This document shows positions 45,130 through 54,342 of a stretch of DNA of 64,000 nt, in pieces. This DNA is from Cetobacterium ceti (GTDB taxonomy: Bacteria; Fusobacteriota; Fusobacteriia; Fusobacteriales; Fusobacteriaceae): the NCBI RefSeq assembly GCF_900167275.1, contig NZ_FUWX01000005.1, positions 1 through 64,000 on the forward strand. Direction: 5' to 3'. The translations under genes were made by a program, and so were the position numbers. Position 1 is the stretch's first letter; each line of letters begins with the position of its first letter. The notes beneath the pieces were generated by a model, which made no database searches, was not told the origin of the DNA, and worked only from the letters and a program-made list of their open reading frames with translations.

Positions 45130-45855
45130 ATGAATAGAATAGAGGGTAAAATAGCTCTTGTAACAGGTGGAGCTAGAGGAATAGGAAGAACTATAGTTGA
45201 GAAGTTAGCCTCTGAAGGTGCTCAATTAGTAATCTCTTGTGATATGGGAGAAACTACTTTCGAACAAGAAAATGTAAGACACGAAATCTTAAATGTAACA
45301 GATAGAGAAGCTATAAAAGAATTAGTAAAGAAAATCAAAGAGGAATTTGGAAGAATTGATATTCTTGTTAATAATGCTGGTATAACTAAGGATGCTCCAT
45401 TTGTAAGAATGTCTGAGGATGCTTGGGATGCTGTTATAAATGTAAACTTAAAAGGTGTGTTTAATATGACTCAAGCAGTTGCGCCTCTTATGACTAAAAA
45501 TAAAAAAGGTTCAATAATAAATATCTCTTCAGTAGTAGGTCTTTATGGAAATATTGGACAAACTAACTACTCAGCTACAAAGGGTGGAGTTATTGCTATG
45601 AGTAAAACTTGGGCAAAGGAATTAGCTAGAAAAGGTGCTCAAGTAAGAGCAAACTGTGTTGCCCCTGGATTTATTCAAACTCCTATGACTGATGTTTTAC
45701 CAGAAGAAGTTATCCAAGGTATGTTAGATAGAACTTCTTTAGGAAAATTAGGAACTCCTGAGGATATTGCAAATGCTGTATTATTCTTAGCAAGTGATGA
45801 ATCTTCTTATATTACAGGACAGACTATTGAAGTTAGTGGAGGATTAGCTCTTTAA
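45130..45855 (+). CDS. fabG: 3-oxoacyl-ACP reductase
   Basis: Short-chain dehydrogenase, 241 residues, NADPH-dependent reduction of 3-oxoacyl-ACP in fatty acid synthesis. Cofactor loop VTGGARGIGRTI, NNAGITKD, and the catalytic Ser and YSATKGGVIAMSK. C-terminal SSYITGQTIEVSGGLAL is typical of FabG. Other fab genes are absent, so a related SDR substrate is possible. AAGGAGG before the ATG; the gene stands alone between promoter and terminator, suggesting strong independent expression. Confidence 0.9.
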   Translation: MNRIEGKIALVTGGARGIGRTIVEKLASEGAQLVISCDMGETTFEQENVRHEILNVTDREAIKELVKKIKEEFGRIDILVNNAGITKDAPFVRMSEDAWDAVINVNLKGVFNMTQAVAPLMTKNKKGSIINISSVVGLYGNIGQTNYSATKGGVIAMSKTWAKELARKGAQVRANCVAPGFIQTPMTDVLPEEVIQGMLDRTSLGKLGTPEDIANAVLFLASDESSYITGQTIEVSGGLAL

Positions 45856-45869
45856 TATTATTTGTATAA

Positions 45870-45908
45870 AAACTTTTAGGCATCTTTATGGTGTTTAAAA
45901 GTTTTTTT
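45870..45908 (+). terminator. Terminator of fabG
   Basis: AAACTTTTA / TAAAAGTTT stem around a GC-containing inner part, followed by a T-run. Confidence 0.7.
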
Positions 45909-45917
45909 TATTTTCAC

Positions 45918-45946
45918 TTGCAAATATGTTTTTTTCGAGCTATATA
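45918..45946 (+). promoter_or_regulatory. Promoter of the OPT transporter gene
   Basis: TTGCAA, 17 bp, TATATA. Between it and the start codon lies a short palindrome (GTTCA-N6-TGAAC, 45956-45971) that could be an operator. Confidence 0.5.
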
Positions 45947-45997
45947 AGTATTAAAGTTCAGAATTTTGAACACTTTTATTTTAAAGGAGTGAATTTT

Positions 45998-47923
45998 ATG
46001 GCTTCATCAAGTGAAAAGAAGGAATTTAAACCCTTCGTACCTATGGATGTAGATTTACCTGAGGCAAATGGGGTAACTCTAATCATGGGTATTTTATTTA
46101 CAGTTGTTTTTGCTGTTGCAAATGTATACTTGGGATTAAAAATTGGACTTACAATTGCTGCTGCAATTCCTGGGTCAATATTAGCTACAGGATTATTAAA
46201 AATTTTATTTAAAAGAAATAGTATTCTAGAAGCAAACTTAGTTGCATCTATGGGTGCTGTTGGAGAATCTATTGCCGGTGGTATTATTTTTACACTTCCT
46301 GCTATTATAATTTGGGGAGAAAATTTAACTTTTGTATCTATCGGTATGATTACAATTCTTGGAGGAATTTTAGGAATAGTTTTTGTTGTTCCATTTAGAG
46401 AATATTTAATTGTTGAAGAACATGGAAAATTAATATTCCCTGAATCAGTAGCTGTTGCTGAAATTCTAACCAATGCCAATCAAGGTGGAGATGGACTAAG
46501 AACTGTTATGAAAGGTATGTGTGCGGGTGGAATTTTTAAGTTTATTGGAGGGGGTTTTGCTCTTTTCAATGAAGAACCTATTTGGGCTATTCCTAAACTA
46601 TCTACAGCTTTTGGATTAAACGCCGTTGCATCTTTAATCGGTGTTGGATTTATCGTTGGACTTGAAGTTGCAATTTTCATGTTTGCTGGTGCTCTTTTAG
46701 CTTGGTTTGGATTTATTCCTATTATTAAATTCATAGGAATGCATGTTGCTACACCTATTTTCCCAGGACCAATTCCAATTGCTGATATGGCTCCTATTCA
46801 AATTTGGTCATATTATTTAAGATATATTGGTGCTGGTGCTGTTGCAGCTGGTGGTTTTATCTCTTTAATAAAATCTATTCCTGCGATTATAAATTCTTTT
46901 AAAGAAGCTATGAAGGGATTAAAAGCTGAAAAACTTGAGGGGAAAATTGAAAGACAGTGTATCGATACTCCTCTTAGTTGGGTAATTGGTATTTCTGTTG
47001 CTGGATTTTTAATGGCTTGGTTCTATCCAATGATTCCTGGATTACCTCATTTAGGTCCTTTAGTTGCATTTTTAGTTGTTTTATTATCATTCTTCTTTGG
47101 TGTTGTATCTGCAAGAATGTGTGGTACTATAGGTGCTTCTAATAACCCTGTTTCAGGTATGACCATAGCTTGTTTACTATTATTAGCAACTATTATAAAA
47201 ATAACAAATTTAGGTGGAAATCCAGATGCTTCAAAAGTATTAGCAATAGTTGCTGCAGGAATTGCCTGTGTTTCTATAGCTGTTTCTGGAGGAACTGCTC
47301 AATCTTTAAAACATACATATTTAATTGGAGGAACTCCTAAAAAAATTGAATGGTCCATGTATCTAGGATTAATTTTTGCGGCCTTTGCTTCAGGAGAAGT
47401 TGTATTATTGTTAAATAAAGCTTTTGTATTAGGTTCTGAAAAAGCTCCTGCTCCTCAAGCTGGTTTAATGAAAATGATCTCTGAAGGAGTTATGACTGGT
47501 AATATTCCATGGACTCTTGTTATTATTGGGGCAATTATAGGATTTGTTATTTTCTTAGTTAAATTGCCAGTATTAGCCATTGCTTTAGGATTTTATTTAC
47601 CTATAGGACTTTCAAGTTCAATTTTACTTGGTGCTATTTTAAGAGTTATCATTGAAAAGAAATTTAAGAAAAATGGTGAAGCAAAAAGTAGAAGTGAAAA
47701 AGGGGTTCTATTATCTTCAGGTATAGTAGCAGGGGATGCCTTAATAGGTATTTTAATTGCTGCTGTTATAACTACAGGTCATGATTTATCCTTTGTAGGA
47801 AAAGGATTAGGTTCTATTACAAAAAATCCTTGGGTTTCATTATTATTCATGGGTATCATGTGTATCTATGTTTTAATTGAAATTTCCCGTGGAAAAAGTA
47901 GTAAAGAAGAAGGCTTTGAATAA
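45998..47923 (+). CDS. OPT family oligopeptide transporter
   Basis: 641 residues with about 15 hydrophobic segments. The ATG at 45998 has AAAGGAG upstream; the frame is open 72 nt further back without a ribosome site. Family features: NVYLGLKIGLTIAAAIPGSILA near the N-terminus, the NQGGDGLRTVMKGM loop and GASNNPVSGMTIACLLL in the middle. Bacterial OPT members take up peptides, probably with protons. Own promoter and terminator. Confidence 0.9.
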   Translation: MASSSEKKEFKPFVPMDVDLPEANGVTLIMGILFTVVFAVANVYLGLKIGLTIAAAIPGSILATGLLKILFKRNSILEANLVASMGAVGESIAGGIIFTLPAIIIWGENLTFVSIGMITILGGILGIVFVVPFREYLIVEEHGKLIFPESVAVAEILTNANQGGDGLRTVMKGMCAGGIFKFIGGGFALFNEEPIWAIPKLSTAFGLNAVASLIGVGFIVGLEVAIFMFAGALLAWFGFIPIIKFIGMHVATPIFPGPIPIADMAPIQIWSYYLRYIGAGAVAAGGFISLIKSIPAIINSFKEAMKGLKAEKLEGKIERQCIDTPLSWVIGISVAGFLMAWFYPMIPGLPHLGPLVAFLVVLLSFFFGVVSARMCGTIGASNNPVSGMTIACLLLLATIIKITNLGGNPDASKVLAIVAAGIACVSIAVSGGTAQSLKHTYLIGGTPKKIEWSMYLGLIFAAFASGEVVLLLNKAFVLGSEKAPAPQAGLMKMISEGVMTGNIPWTLVIIGAIIGFVIFLVKLPVLAIALGFYLPIGLSSSILLGAILRVIIEKKFKKNGEAKSRSEKGVLLSSGIVAGDALIGILIAAVITTGHDLSFVGKGLGSITKNPWVSLLFMGIMCIYVLIEISRGKSSKEEGFE

Positions 47924-47942
47924 AATATATTCTAAATAATTA

Positions 47943-47975
47943 ATCCCTCTGAGAACAATCTCAGAGGGATTTCTT
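47943..47975. terminator. Terminator after the OPT gene
   Basis: Perfect 12-bp stem ATCCCTCTGAGA / TCTCAGAGGGAT, 4-nt loop, then TTCTTTT. It may also stop the convergent outer-membrane protein transcript, less strongly. Confidence 0.8.
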
Positions 47976-48479
47976 TTAGAAAAACTTATATCCTAATGTG
48001 AAACTAACCTGTTCTAATTTATCGTTACCTCTTCTGTCTCCATCTATTTTGGTTACAGAGTATAAAACCTCTCCTTGTAAAGATAAAATATCCATTCCAA
48101 TTCCTGCTCCATAGAAATATTTTCCATCTGGATTAGAATTAGATACACTATCCTTAGTATATAAGACCTTTCCAACTTTACCAACTAAATATGGCTTAAT
48201 TCCTATTGGAAAAATATTCATCTTTACCAATCCATAAGCTGGTACTGTTGCAATATCTGTTCCTGAAGTTTTTCCATTATATCCAATTCCAACTCCTACA
48301 TCTGCTAAAAGTAAACTTTGAGTTACTTCTAAACTCATTGTTGGAGCATAATTTTCAAAAGTTTTGCTCTCTTTGTTATAAGTATTTCCATTTGTTATAG
48401 CACCAAATCTAATATGTCCATCCATTGAAAATGCACAAGTGCTAGCTGCAATAAATAATGCTATTATTCCTTTTTTCAT
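47976..48479 (-). CDS. Small outer-membrane beta-barrel protein
   Basis: 167 residues. Sec signal MKKGIIALFIAASTCAFS, then alternating polar and hydrophobic strands with many Gly and aromatic residues, ending in LGYKFF; a terminal Phe is the outer-membrane insertion signal. The size fits an eight-stranded barrel. The function is unknown. It is evidence for a diderm cell envelope. Confidence 0.78.
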   Translation of the reverse strand: MKKGIIALFIAASTCAFSMDGHIRFGAITNGNTYNKESKTFENYAPTMSLEVTQSLLLADVGVGIGYNGKTSGTDIATVPAYGLVKMNIFPIGIKPYLVGKVGKVLYTKDSVSNSNPDGKYFYGAGIGMDILSLQGEVLYSVTKIDGDRRGNDKLEQVSFTLGYKFF

Positions 48480-48552
48480 TATATCTATTATCCCCCTATA
48501 ATCAATTATAGAAGTATTATATGCTATTTTTCATAATCACGCTATATTATAA

Positions 48553-50220
48553 TTATAAATTTTTTAAATCCTCTTCAACAGTTGAAATTGTACCTATATT
48601 AAAGTTTTCTATTAAAACTTTTAAAACATTTCCTGATAAAAATGCTGGAATTGTTGGTCCTATATGGATATTTTTTACTCCTAAATATAATAGTGCTAAT
48701 AATACTATTACTGCTTTTTGTTCATACCAAGCAATATTATAAGAAATTGGTAATTCATTTATATCATTTAATTGGAAAATTTCTTTTAATTTTAAAGCAA
48801 TTAAAGCCAATGAATAAGAATCATTACATTGTCCTGCATCTAAAACTCTAGGTATTCCTCCAATATCTCCTAAATTTAATTTATTATATCTATATTTAGC
48901 ACATCCTGCTGTTAATATTACTGTATCCTTAGGTAGATTTTTAGCAAATTCTGTATAATAATCTCTTGATTTCATTCTACCATCACATCCACCCATTACA
49001 TAAAATCTTTTTATTGCTCCAGATTTTACAGCATCTACAACTTTATCTGCTAAGGCAAACACTTGATTGTGAGCGAATCCACCTATAATTTTTCCTGATT
49101 CTATTTCAGTAGGGGCCATACAAGTTTTAGCTAAAGCTATTACTTCTGAGAAATCTTTCTTTCCATTATTTACAGGAATTCTTTTCCATCCAGGGAATCC
49201 TGCTGCATTGGTTGTAAATACCTTTCCTTCATAAGAAGCACCATTTTTGGGAGGTACTATACAGTTTGTAGTAAATACAATAGGTCCATTAAAAGTTTCA
49301 AACTCCTCTTTTTGTTTCCACCAAGCATTTCCATAATTTCCTGCTAGATGAGTGAATTTTTTTAATTTTGGATAATAATGAGCTGGTAACATTTCTGAGT
49401 GAGTATAAATATCAATTCCTGTTCCCTCTGTTTGCTCTAATAACTGCTCAATATCATTTAAATCATGTCCTGAGATTAAAATTCCAGGATTTTTTCTAAC
49501 TCCTATATTAACCTCTGTGATTTCAGGATTTCCAAATTTCCCTGTATTTGCAGAGTCAAGTAATGCCATTGCATCTACTCCATATTTTCCTGTTTCTAAA
49601 GTTAAGTTAACTAAATCTCCAACTTCTAGAGAATTATCTAAAGTAGAAACTAAAGTTCTTTCTATAAACATTACAATTTCAGAATTTTCTAATCCAAGAT
49701 TAGCAGCATGTTCATAATAAGCTGACATTCCCTTTAATCCATATGTTATTAATTCTCTTAAAGATCTTATATCTTCATTTTCAGTTGATAAAACTCCTAT
49801 ATTTAAAGATTTTTTTAACATCTCTTCCTTTGTTTTAACTTCAAAAGTTGTTGCATCATGATCTTTTAATCTTTTTACAGATAAATTCATTTTTTCAACA
49901 CATACTTTAACTTTTTCTCTAATTTCTAATCCTTTTAATATTTCCTTACATATCATCTCATCATCAAAGTTAGCATTTGTAATTGTAATAAACAATGAAT
50001 TAGTTATAAAATAATCCACTTGAGAATTTAAATCTTTACACTCTTTTCTCATTTCTAAAGGAACATTTTCTCTATAAATTGATATTCCCTTTAAAATATA
50101 TATTAATAAGTCTTGTAAATTAGCTGTACTTGGTTTTTTTCCACAAACCCCAACTATTGAACAACCTTTATTTCCTGCTGTTTCTTGACATTGAAAACAA
50201 AACATTGGCATCTTTTCCAT
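48553..50220 (-). CDS. hcp: Hybrid cluster protein (hydroxylamine reductase)
   Basis: 555 residues, class of single-chain Hcp. N-terminal cluster [21 protein letters not shown], and ligands of the hybrid cluster further on (for example [38 protein letters not shown]). Hcp acts on NO or hydroxylamine in nitrosative stress. GGAGAG before the ATG. Divergent from asrABC with a shared control region. Confidence 0.95.
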   Translation of the reverse strand: MEKMPMFCFQCQETAGNKGCSIVGVCGKKPSTANLQDLLIYILKGISIYRENVPLEMRKECKDLNSQVDYFITNSLFITITNANFDDEMICKEILKGLEIREKVKVCVEKMNLSVKRLKDHDATTFEVKTKEEMLKKSLNIGVLSTENEDIRSLRELITYGLKGMSAYYEHAANLGLENSEIVMFIERTLVSTLDNSLEVGDLVNLTLETGKYGVDAMALLDSANTGKFGNPEITEVNIGVRKNPGILISGHDLNDIEQLLEQTEGTGIDIYTHSEMLPAHYYPKLKKFTHLAGNYGNAWWKQKEEFETFNGPIVFTTNCIVPPKNGASYEGKVFTTNAAGFPGWKRIPVNNGKKDFSEVIALAKTCMAPTEIESGKIIGGFAHNQVFALADKVVDAVKSGAIKRFYVMGGCDGRMKSRDYYTEFAKNLPKDTVILTAGCAKYRYNKLNLGDIGGIPRVLDAGQCNDSYSLALIALKLKEIFQLNDINELPISYNIAWYEQKAVIVLLALLYLGVKNIHIGPTIPAFLSGNVLKVLIENFNIGTISTVEEDLKNL

Positions 50221-50296
50221 TTGAATACTCTCCTTTTAAAATAAAGTTATAAATTTCTTTTGATACTTAATTATAACTAAAAAAAAATCATTTATC

Positions 50297-50312
50297 TGTA
50301 ACATTTGTTACA
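50297..50312. promoter_or_regulatory. CRP/FNR-type (HcpR-like) operator between hcp and asrA
   Basis: Perfect inverted repeat TGTAAC-ATTT-GTTACA. Its centre (50304.5) is 41.5 nt upstream of the start predicted from the hcp -10 box TATAAT (50270-50275, minus strand). It is 61.5 nt upstream of that predicted from the TATAAA (50354-50359, plus strand) ahead of asrA. These are the standard class II and class I activator positions. HcpR, a CRP/FNR regulator of hcp and sulfite reductase genes in anaerobes, is the likeliest protein; its gene is not in the window. A second possible asr promoter (TTTACA, 17 bp, TAATAC) lies nearer the gene. Confidence 0.65.
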
Positions 50313-50456
50313 AAGTTTTATTTTTTATTTTGTCAAAAAAAGAACAAAAACCGTATAAAATAGAATCATCTTGAACAAAAATTCAAAAAACACTTTACAA
50401 ATTCAAAAAAATAAAGTAATACTACATATAGAACACATTATATTGCGGAGGTAAAA

Positions 50457-51503
50457 ATGGCCTATAGAATGAATTGGGATACTTTTCAAGAATTTTTAGA
50501 AAATCTTTCTAGTAATTACGAAGTTTATGCACCAAAAAAATTCCCTGCACAGGGAAGATATTCTGACTCAGATATTGTTCGTTATAGTAAAATATCTGGA
50601 GTGGATGAAATTGAATTCAAAGACAAATCTCACTATCCTGTTAAGGAAGTTTTCCAACCTATAACAGAAACTGTTCTTTATTTTACAGATGATGATTATA
50701 GAGAACCTAAAAATAAATTTCCTAAGAAAAATTTAATTTTTGCAAGAGCTTGTGATCTTCACGCTATGAAACGTTTTGATGATATATATCTAAAAAATGG
50801 TGGTTTTGAAGATTCTTATTATAAAAGTAGAAGAGAAAATAGTCAGTTCATTCTTATGGAATGTCCTGAAAATGGTTGGGATACATGTTTCTGCGTTTCT
50901 GCTGAAACTAATATACCAGAAGAATATTCTTTAGGAATAAAATTTCTAGAAAATGAAATTTTATTAGATGTTAAAGATGAGGAGTTTAAAAATTATCTTA
51001 ATAATTTAGATATTAAAGAAGAAACTTTTGAAGTTCAACCAGTTATGGAAAATAAAAGAGTTGTTGAATTCCCTGAAATTCCTAATAAAGATATCCAACA
51101 ACAGGTAAAATCTTTAGAAATGTGGAATGAATTCGACAAGAGATGTTTAGCTTGTGGTAGTTGTACTATTGCATGTTCAACTTGTACTTGTTTTACAACT
51201 TATGATATGAATTATTCTACAGATACAAATGCTGGAGAACGTAGAAGAATAGCTGCATCTTGCCATGTAGATGGATTTACTGATATGGCTGGTGGTCATT
51301 CATTTAGACAAAAAGCTGGAGAGAGAATGAGATTTAAGGTTATGCATAAAGTTCATGATCATAAAGCAAGATTTAAAGATTATAATATGTGTGTTGGATG
51401 TGGAAGATGTGACGATAGATGCCCTGTATTTATTTCATTCTCTACAACTGTGAATAAACTAACTGAAGAAGTAAAAAAACTAGTAGCTGGAGGGAATAAA
51501 TAA
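50457..51503 (+). CDS. asrA: Anaerobic sulfite reductase subunit A
   Basis: 348 residues, iron-sulfur electron-transfer subunit. Cys motifs CLACGSCTIACSTCTCF (about 225) and CVGCGRCDDRCPVF (about 310) for two 4Fe-4S clusters. GCGGAGG before the ATG. First gene of asrABC, which reduces sulfite to sulfide with NADH; the stop overlaps asrB (TAATG). Confidence 0.96.
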   Translation: MAYRMNWDTFQEFLENLSSNYEVYAPKKFPAQGRYSDSDIVRYSKISGVDEIEFKDKSHYPVKEVFQPITETVLYFTDDDYREPKNKFPKKNLIFARACDLHAMKRFDDIYLKNGGFEDSYYKSRRENSQFILMECPENGWDTCFCVSAETNIPEEYSLGIKFLENEILLDVKDEEFKNYLNNLDIKEETFEVQPVMENKRVVEFPEIPNKDIQQQVKSLEMWNEFDKRCLACGSCTIACSTCTCFTTYDMNYSTDTNAGERRRIAASCHVDGFTDMAGGHSFRQKAGERMRFKVMHKVHDHKARFKDYNMCVGCGRCDDRCPVFISFSTTVNKLTEEVKKLVAGGNK

Positions 51504-52312
51504 TGGAAAATGTAATTATGCCTCAATTTCATAAACTTTTAAAAGTAACTAAAATGACTGACATTGAATATTTATTCCGTGTTGAATACAACTCTGAAAA
51601 TGAAGTTGAGTTTGGACAATTCATGCAAATTTCTTTACCTCAAGTTGGAGAATGTCCTATTTCTATTACTGATTTTTCTAAAGAAGAGGGTTGGATGGAA
51701 TTTCTTATTAGAAAAGTTGGAGTTGTTACAGATAAAATATTCGAATTAAAGGCTGGGGATATATTACCTATGAGAGGTCCCTACGGAAAAGGATTTAATA
51801 TAGATAATTATAGAGGAAAGAATCTAATTGTTGTAGCTGGAGGATCTGGTTTAGCTCCTGTAAGATCTTTAATTAATTATATTAATAAATATCCAGAATC
51901 TGTTGAGTCTTTAGAGCTACTTTTTGGATTTAAAGATAGTAATTCAATTTTATTTAAGGATGAAATTGTAAATTGGAGAAATAAATTCCCTATGATTTTA
52001 ACTGTTGATAAGGGATGCGGAATAGATGGTGAATGTGTAGGATTAGTTACAGAATATGTACCTCAATTAAATATTAAAAAAGAAGATTTTTCAAACTACG
52101 AAGTTGTTATAGTTGGACCACCAAATATGATGAAATATACTGCAATGGAATTTGAAAAATTAGGAATCAGTTCTGAAAATATTTGGATTTCTTTTGAAAG
52201 AAAAATGTCATGTGCAGTTGGTAAATGTGGACATTGTAGAGTTGATGAAACTTATGTATGTCTAGAGGGGCCTGTTTTCAAATACACTGATGGTAAATAT
52301 TTAGTAGATTAG
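51503..52312 (+). CDS. asrB: Anaerobic sulfite reductase subunit B
   Basis: 269 residues, ferredoxin reductase-like flavoprotein. FAD region MRGPYGKGFN, NAD region VVAGGSGLAPVRSLI, and a C-terminal 2Fe-2S motif SCAVGKCGHCRVDETYVC as in PyrK. It takes electrons from NADH for AsrA and AsrC. Its ATG overlaps the asrA stop by one base. Confidence 0.96.
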   Translation: MENVIMPQFHKLLKVTKMTDIEYLFRVEYNSENEVEFGQFMQISLPQVGECPISITDFSKEEGWMEFLIRKVGVVTDKIFELKAGDILPMRGPYGKGFNIDNYRGKNLIVVAGGSGLAPVRSLINYINKYPESVESLELLFGFKDSNSILFKDEIVNWRNKFPMILTVDKGCGIDGECVGLVTEYVPQLNIKKEDFSNYEVVIVGPPNMMKYTAMEFEKLGISSENIWISFERKMSCAVGKCGHCRVDETYVCLEGPVFKYTDGKYLVD

Positions 52313-52323
52313 GAGGGATTACT

Positions 52324-53349
52324 TTGAACCACGATATTAATATAGGGAAATTAAAATTAAACTGTTTTAGACAATCAAAAATTCCTGGAGAGTTCATGTT
52401 GCAACTTAGAGTTCCTGGTGGATTAGTAAATGCTAAATATTTATCTACAATTCAGCACATAGCTGAAACTTGGGGAAATGGCACTTTCCACATGGGGATG
52501 AGACAAACTTTAAATGCTCCTGGAATTAAATATGATAATATTCCTGCTGTAAATGAATATCTAGAGCAATATATTAAAGATATTGAATTAGATTTATGTG
52601 ATGTTGATATGTCCGTTGATAAAAATGGATATCCAACAATTGGAGCTAGAAACATCATGTCTTGTATTGGAAATTCTCATTGTGTAAAAGCTAATGCTAA
52701 CACTTGGGAATTAGCTAGAAAATTAGAAAAAATAATTTTCCCAAGTCATTATCATATTAAAATTTCTATTTCTGGATGTCCTAACGATTGTGGTAAAGGA
52801 CACTTTAATGACTTTGGTATAATCGGTGTTACTAAACCCATATATTTAAAAGATAGATGTATAGGTTGTGGAAGATGTGTTAAAGTTTGTGATCACTCTG
52901 CAACAAGAGTTTTAAAATTAGTTAATCATAAAATAGAAAAAGATACTTGTTGTTGTGTTGGATGTGGAGAATGTGTTGAAGCTTGTCCTACATCAGCTTG
53001 GGTAAGACCTGAGAAAAAATTATATAGAGTTTTAATTGGTGGAAGAACAGGAAAACAAACTCCTAGAATGGGTAAAATGTTCTTAAACTGGGTAACAGAA
53101 GATGTAGTTATCAGTGTTATTAAAAATTGGCAAAAATTCTCTGCTTATGTTTTAGATGGAAAACCTTTATATTTACATGGAGGACATTTAATTGACAGAG
53201 CTGGATATCAAAAATTCAAGGAATTAATTCTTGAAGGAGTAGAACTTAATCCTGAAGCTCAAGTGGCTGAAAGAATTTTATGGGCTGAGACAGAATATAG
53301 AGCTAACTTCAATGTTAAACCTTTAGCTAACCATAAAACTGTGAAATAA
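52324..53349 (+). CDS. asrC: Anaerobic sulfite reductase subunit C (catalytic)
   Basis: 341 residues, siroheme sulfite reductase. TTG start at 52324 after AGGAGGG. The siroheme/4Fe-4S ligands are in MSCIGNSHC and SISGCPNDCGKG (about 115-160), followed by a two-cluster ferredoxin insert with CIGCGRCVKVC and CVGCGECVEACP. Last gene before the terminator. Confidence 0.96.
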   Translation: MNHDINIGKLKLNCFRQSKIPGEFMLQLRVPGGLVNAKYLSTIQHIAETWGNGTFHMGMRQTLNAPGIKYDNIPAVNEYLEQYIKDIELDLCDVDMSVDKNGYPTIGARNIMSCIGNSHCVKANANTWELARKLEKIIFPSHYHIKISISGCPNDCGKGHFNDFGIIGVTKPIYLKDRCIGCGRCVKVCDHSATRVLKLVNHKIEKDTCCCVGCGECVEACPTSAWVRPEKKLYRVLIGGRTGKQTPRMGKMFLNWVTEDVVISVIKNWQKFSAYVLDGKPLYLHGGHLIDRAGYQKFKELILEGVELNPEAQVAERILWAETEYRANFNVKPLANHKTVK

Positions 53350-53357
53350 ATAATTTT

Positions 53358-53389
53358 GATGCTAGAGTGATACTCTGGCATCTTTTTTT
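53358..53389 (+). terminator. Terminator of asrABC
   Basis: GATGCTAGAGT / ACTCTGGCATC with one G-U pair, 3-nt loop and seven Ts. Confidence 0.85.
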
Positions 53390-53407
53390 ATCTATAAAAA
53401 TATAAAT

Positions 53408-53440
53408 AAAAAAAAAGAACTCTTTACATAAGTAAAGAGT
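53408..53440 (-). terminator. Terminator of the second cold-shock gene
   Basis: Minus-strand ACTCTTTAC / GTAAAGAGT stem, 4-nt loop, then TC and a U-run. Confidence 0.8.
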
Positions 53441-53468
53441 ATCTCAATTTCAACTAATAATTTTTCAA

Positions 53469-53666
53469 TTATCTAGCGATTATATTTTCAGCTTGTAATC
53501 CTTTGTCACCTTTAACAACATCGAATTCAACTTCTTCGTTTTCTTTTAAAGTTTTGAAACCATCTTTTTTGATTTGAGAGAAGTGTGCGAATACATCTTT
53601 CCCGTCCTCACCAGTGATAAATCCAAATCCTTTTTCTTCGTTAAACCATTTTACTGTACCTTTCAT
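53469..53666 (-). CDS. CspA-family cold-shock protein, second copy
   Basis: 65 residues with RNP1 KGFGFIT and RNP2 VFAHFS. It differs from the copy at 18734-18931 mainly in the C-terminal third ([18 protein letters not shown] against [18 protein letters not shown]). GGAGG lies upstream of the ATG. Promoter about 120 nt upstream, giving a long leader like the first copy. Confidence 0.95.
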   Translation of the reverse strand: MKGTVKWFNEEKGFGFITGEDGKDVFAHFSQIKKDGFKTLKENEEVEFDVVKGDKGLQAENIIAR

Positions 53667-53789
53667 TTAAGTACCTCCGTTAATTTATTGTTAGTGTTTA
53701 CTCATCCATCAATATTACTTTAAAGAAGTACTCCGTAAAATAGTTCTTTTAAATCTCATACATCTGTGTTGCTTTTACACTACATAAAT

Positions 53790-53818
53790 AGTGTATCATG
53801 CTTCTTGTAAAAAGTAAA
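53790..53818 (-). promoter_or_regulatory. Promoter of the second cold-shock gene
   Basis: Minus strand TTTACT, 17 bp, TACACT, giving a leader of about 117 nt that contains a small ACACTA...TAGTGT hairpin near its start. Confidence 0.4.
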
Positions 53819-53822
53819 GATT

Positions 53823-54332
53823 TTAATTTCTTATAATTTCTTTATAATTTATATATTTATAAGTAATCTTTAAAGCTTTTTCTAAAACAGCAACATCTTC
53901 CTTTGAAAATCTAGAATATACAGAACTATCTATATCTAATACTCCATATATTTCCTCTCCATTAATTAAAGGTATAACCACTTCTGATTTTGATCTTACA
54001 TCACAGGTGATATGCCCTGGAAATTCGCAAACATTATCTACTATTAAAGTTTCTTTTTTTTCAAAAGCTGTTCCACAGACACCTTTTCCTATTTCAATTC
54101 TACTTGTTGCAGGTAACCCACAAAATGGCCCTAATACTAATTCTTTACCTTTATATAAATAAAATCCACTCCAATTTAAGTTATCAAAAAAAGCTGAAAT
54201 AAATGATGCTGTATTGCATAAATTAGCTAAGGAATCCTTTTCTTTAGAAAGATATTCTTCTAAATCTCTTAAAAAATATTCATATTTTTTTTCTTTGGAT
54301 ACATTTTTATAAATGTCAATATTAAATGCCAT
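53823..54332 (-). CDS. msrC: GAF-domain free methionine-(R)-sulfoxide reductase
   Basis: 169 residues, a single GAF domain. The three Cys typical of fRMsr are present, in GPFCGLPA, GKGVCGTAF and GHITCDVRS, as are NWSGFYL and the SEVVIPL strand. It reduces free methionine-R-sulfoxide using thioredoxin. It is 10 nt downstream of the peptide-binding lipoprotein and probably co-transcribed with it. Confidence 0.92.
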   Translation of the reverse strand: MAFNIDIYKNVSKEKKYEYFLRDLEEYLSKEKDSLANLCNTASFISAFFDNLNWSGFYLYKGKELVLGPFCGLPATSRIEIGKGVCGTAFEKKETLIVDNVCEFPGHITCDVRSKSEVVIPLINGEEIYGVLDIDSSVYSRFSKEDVAVLEKALKITYKYINYKEIIRN

Positions 54333-54342
54333 TGTTTTCCTC

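Noticed and set aside
50381-50410. Repeated ATTCAAAAAA in the hcp-asrA intergenic region as a second operator
   Set aside because: Two copies of a low-complexity A-rich string in such AT-rich DNA are not convincing.
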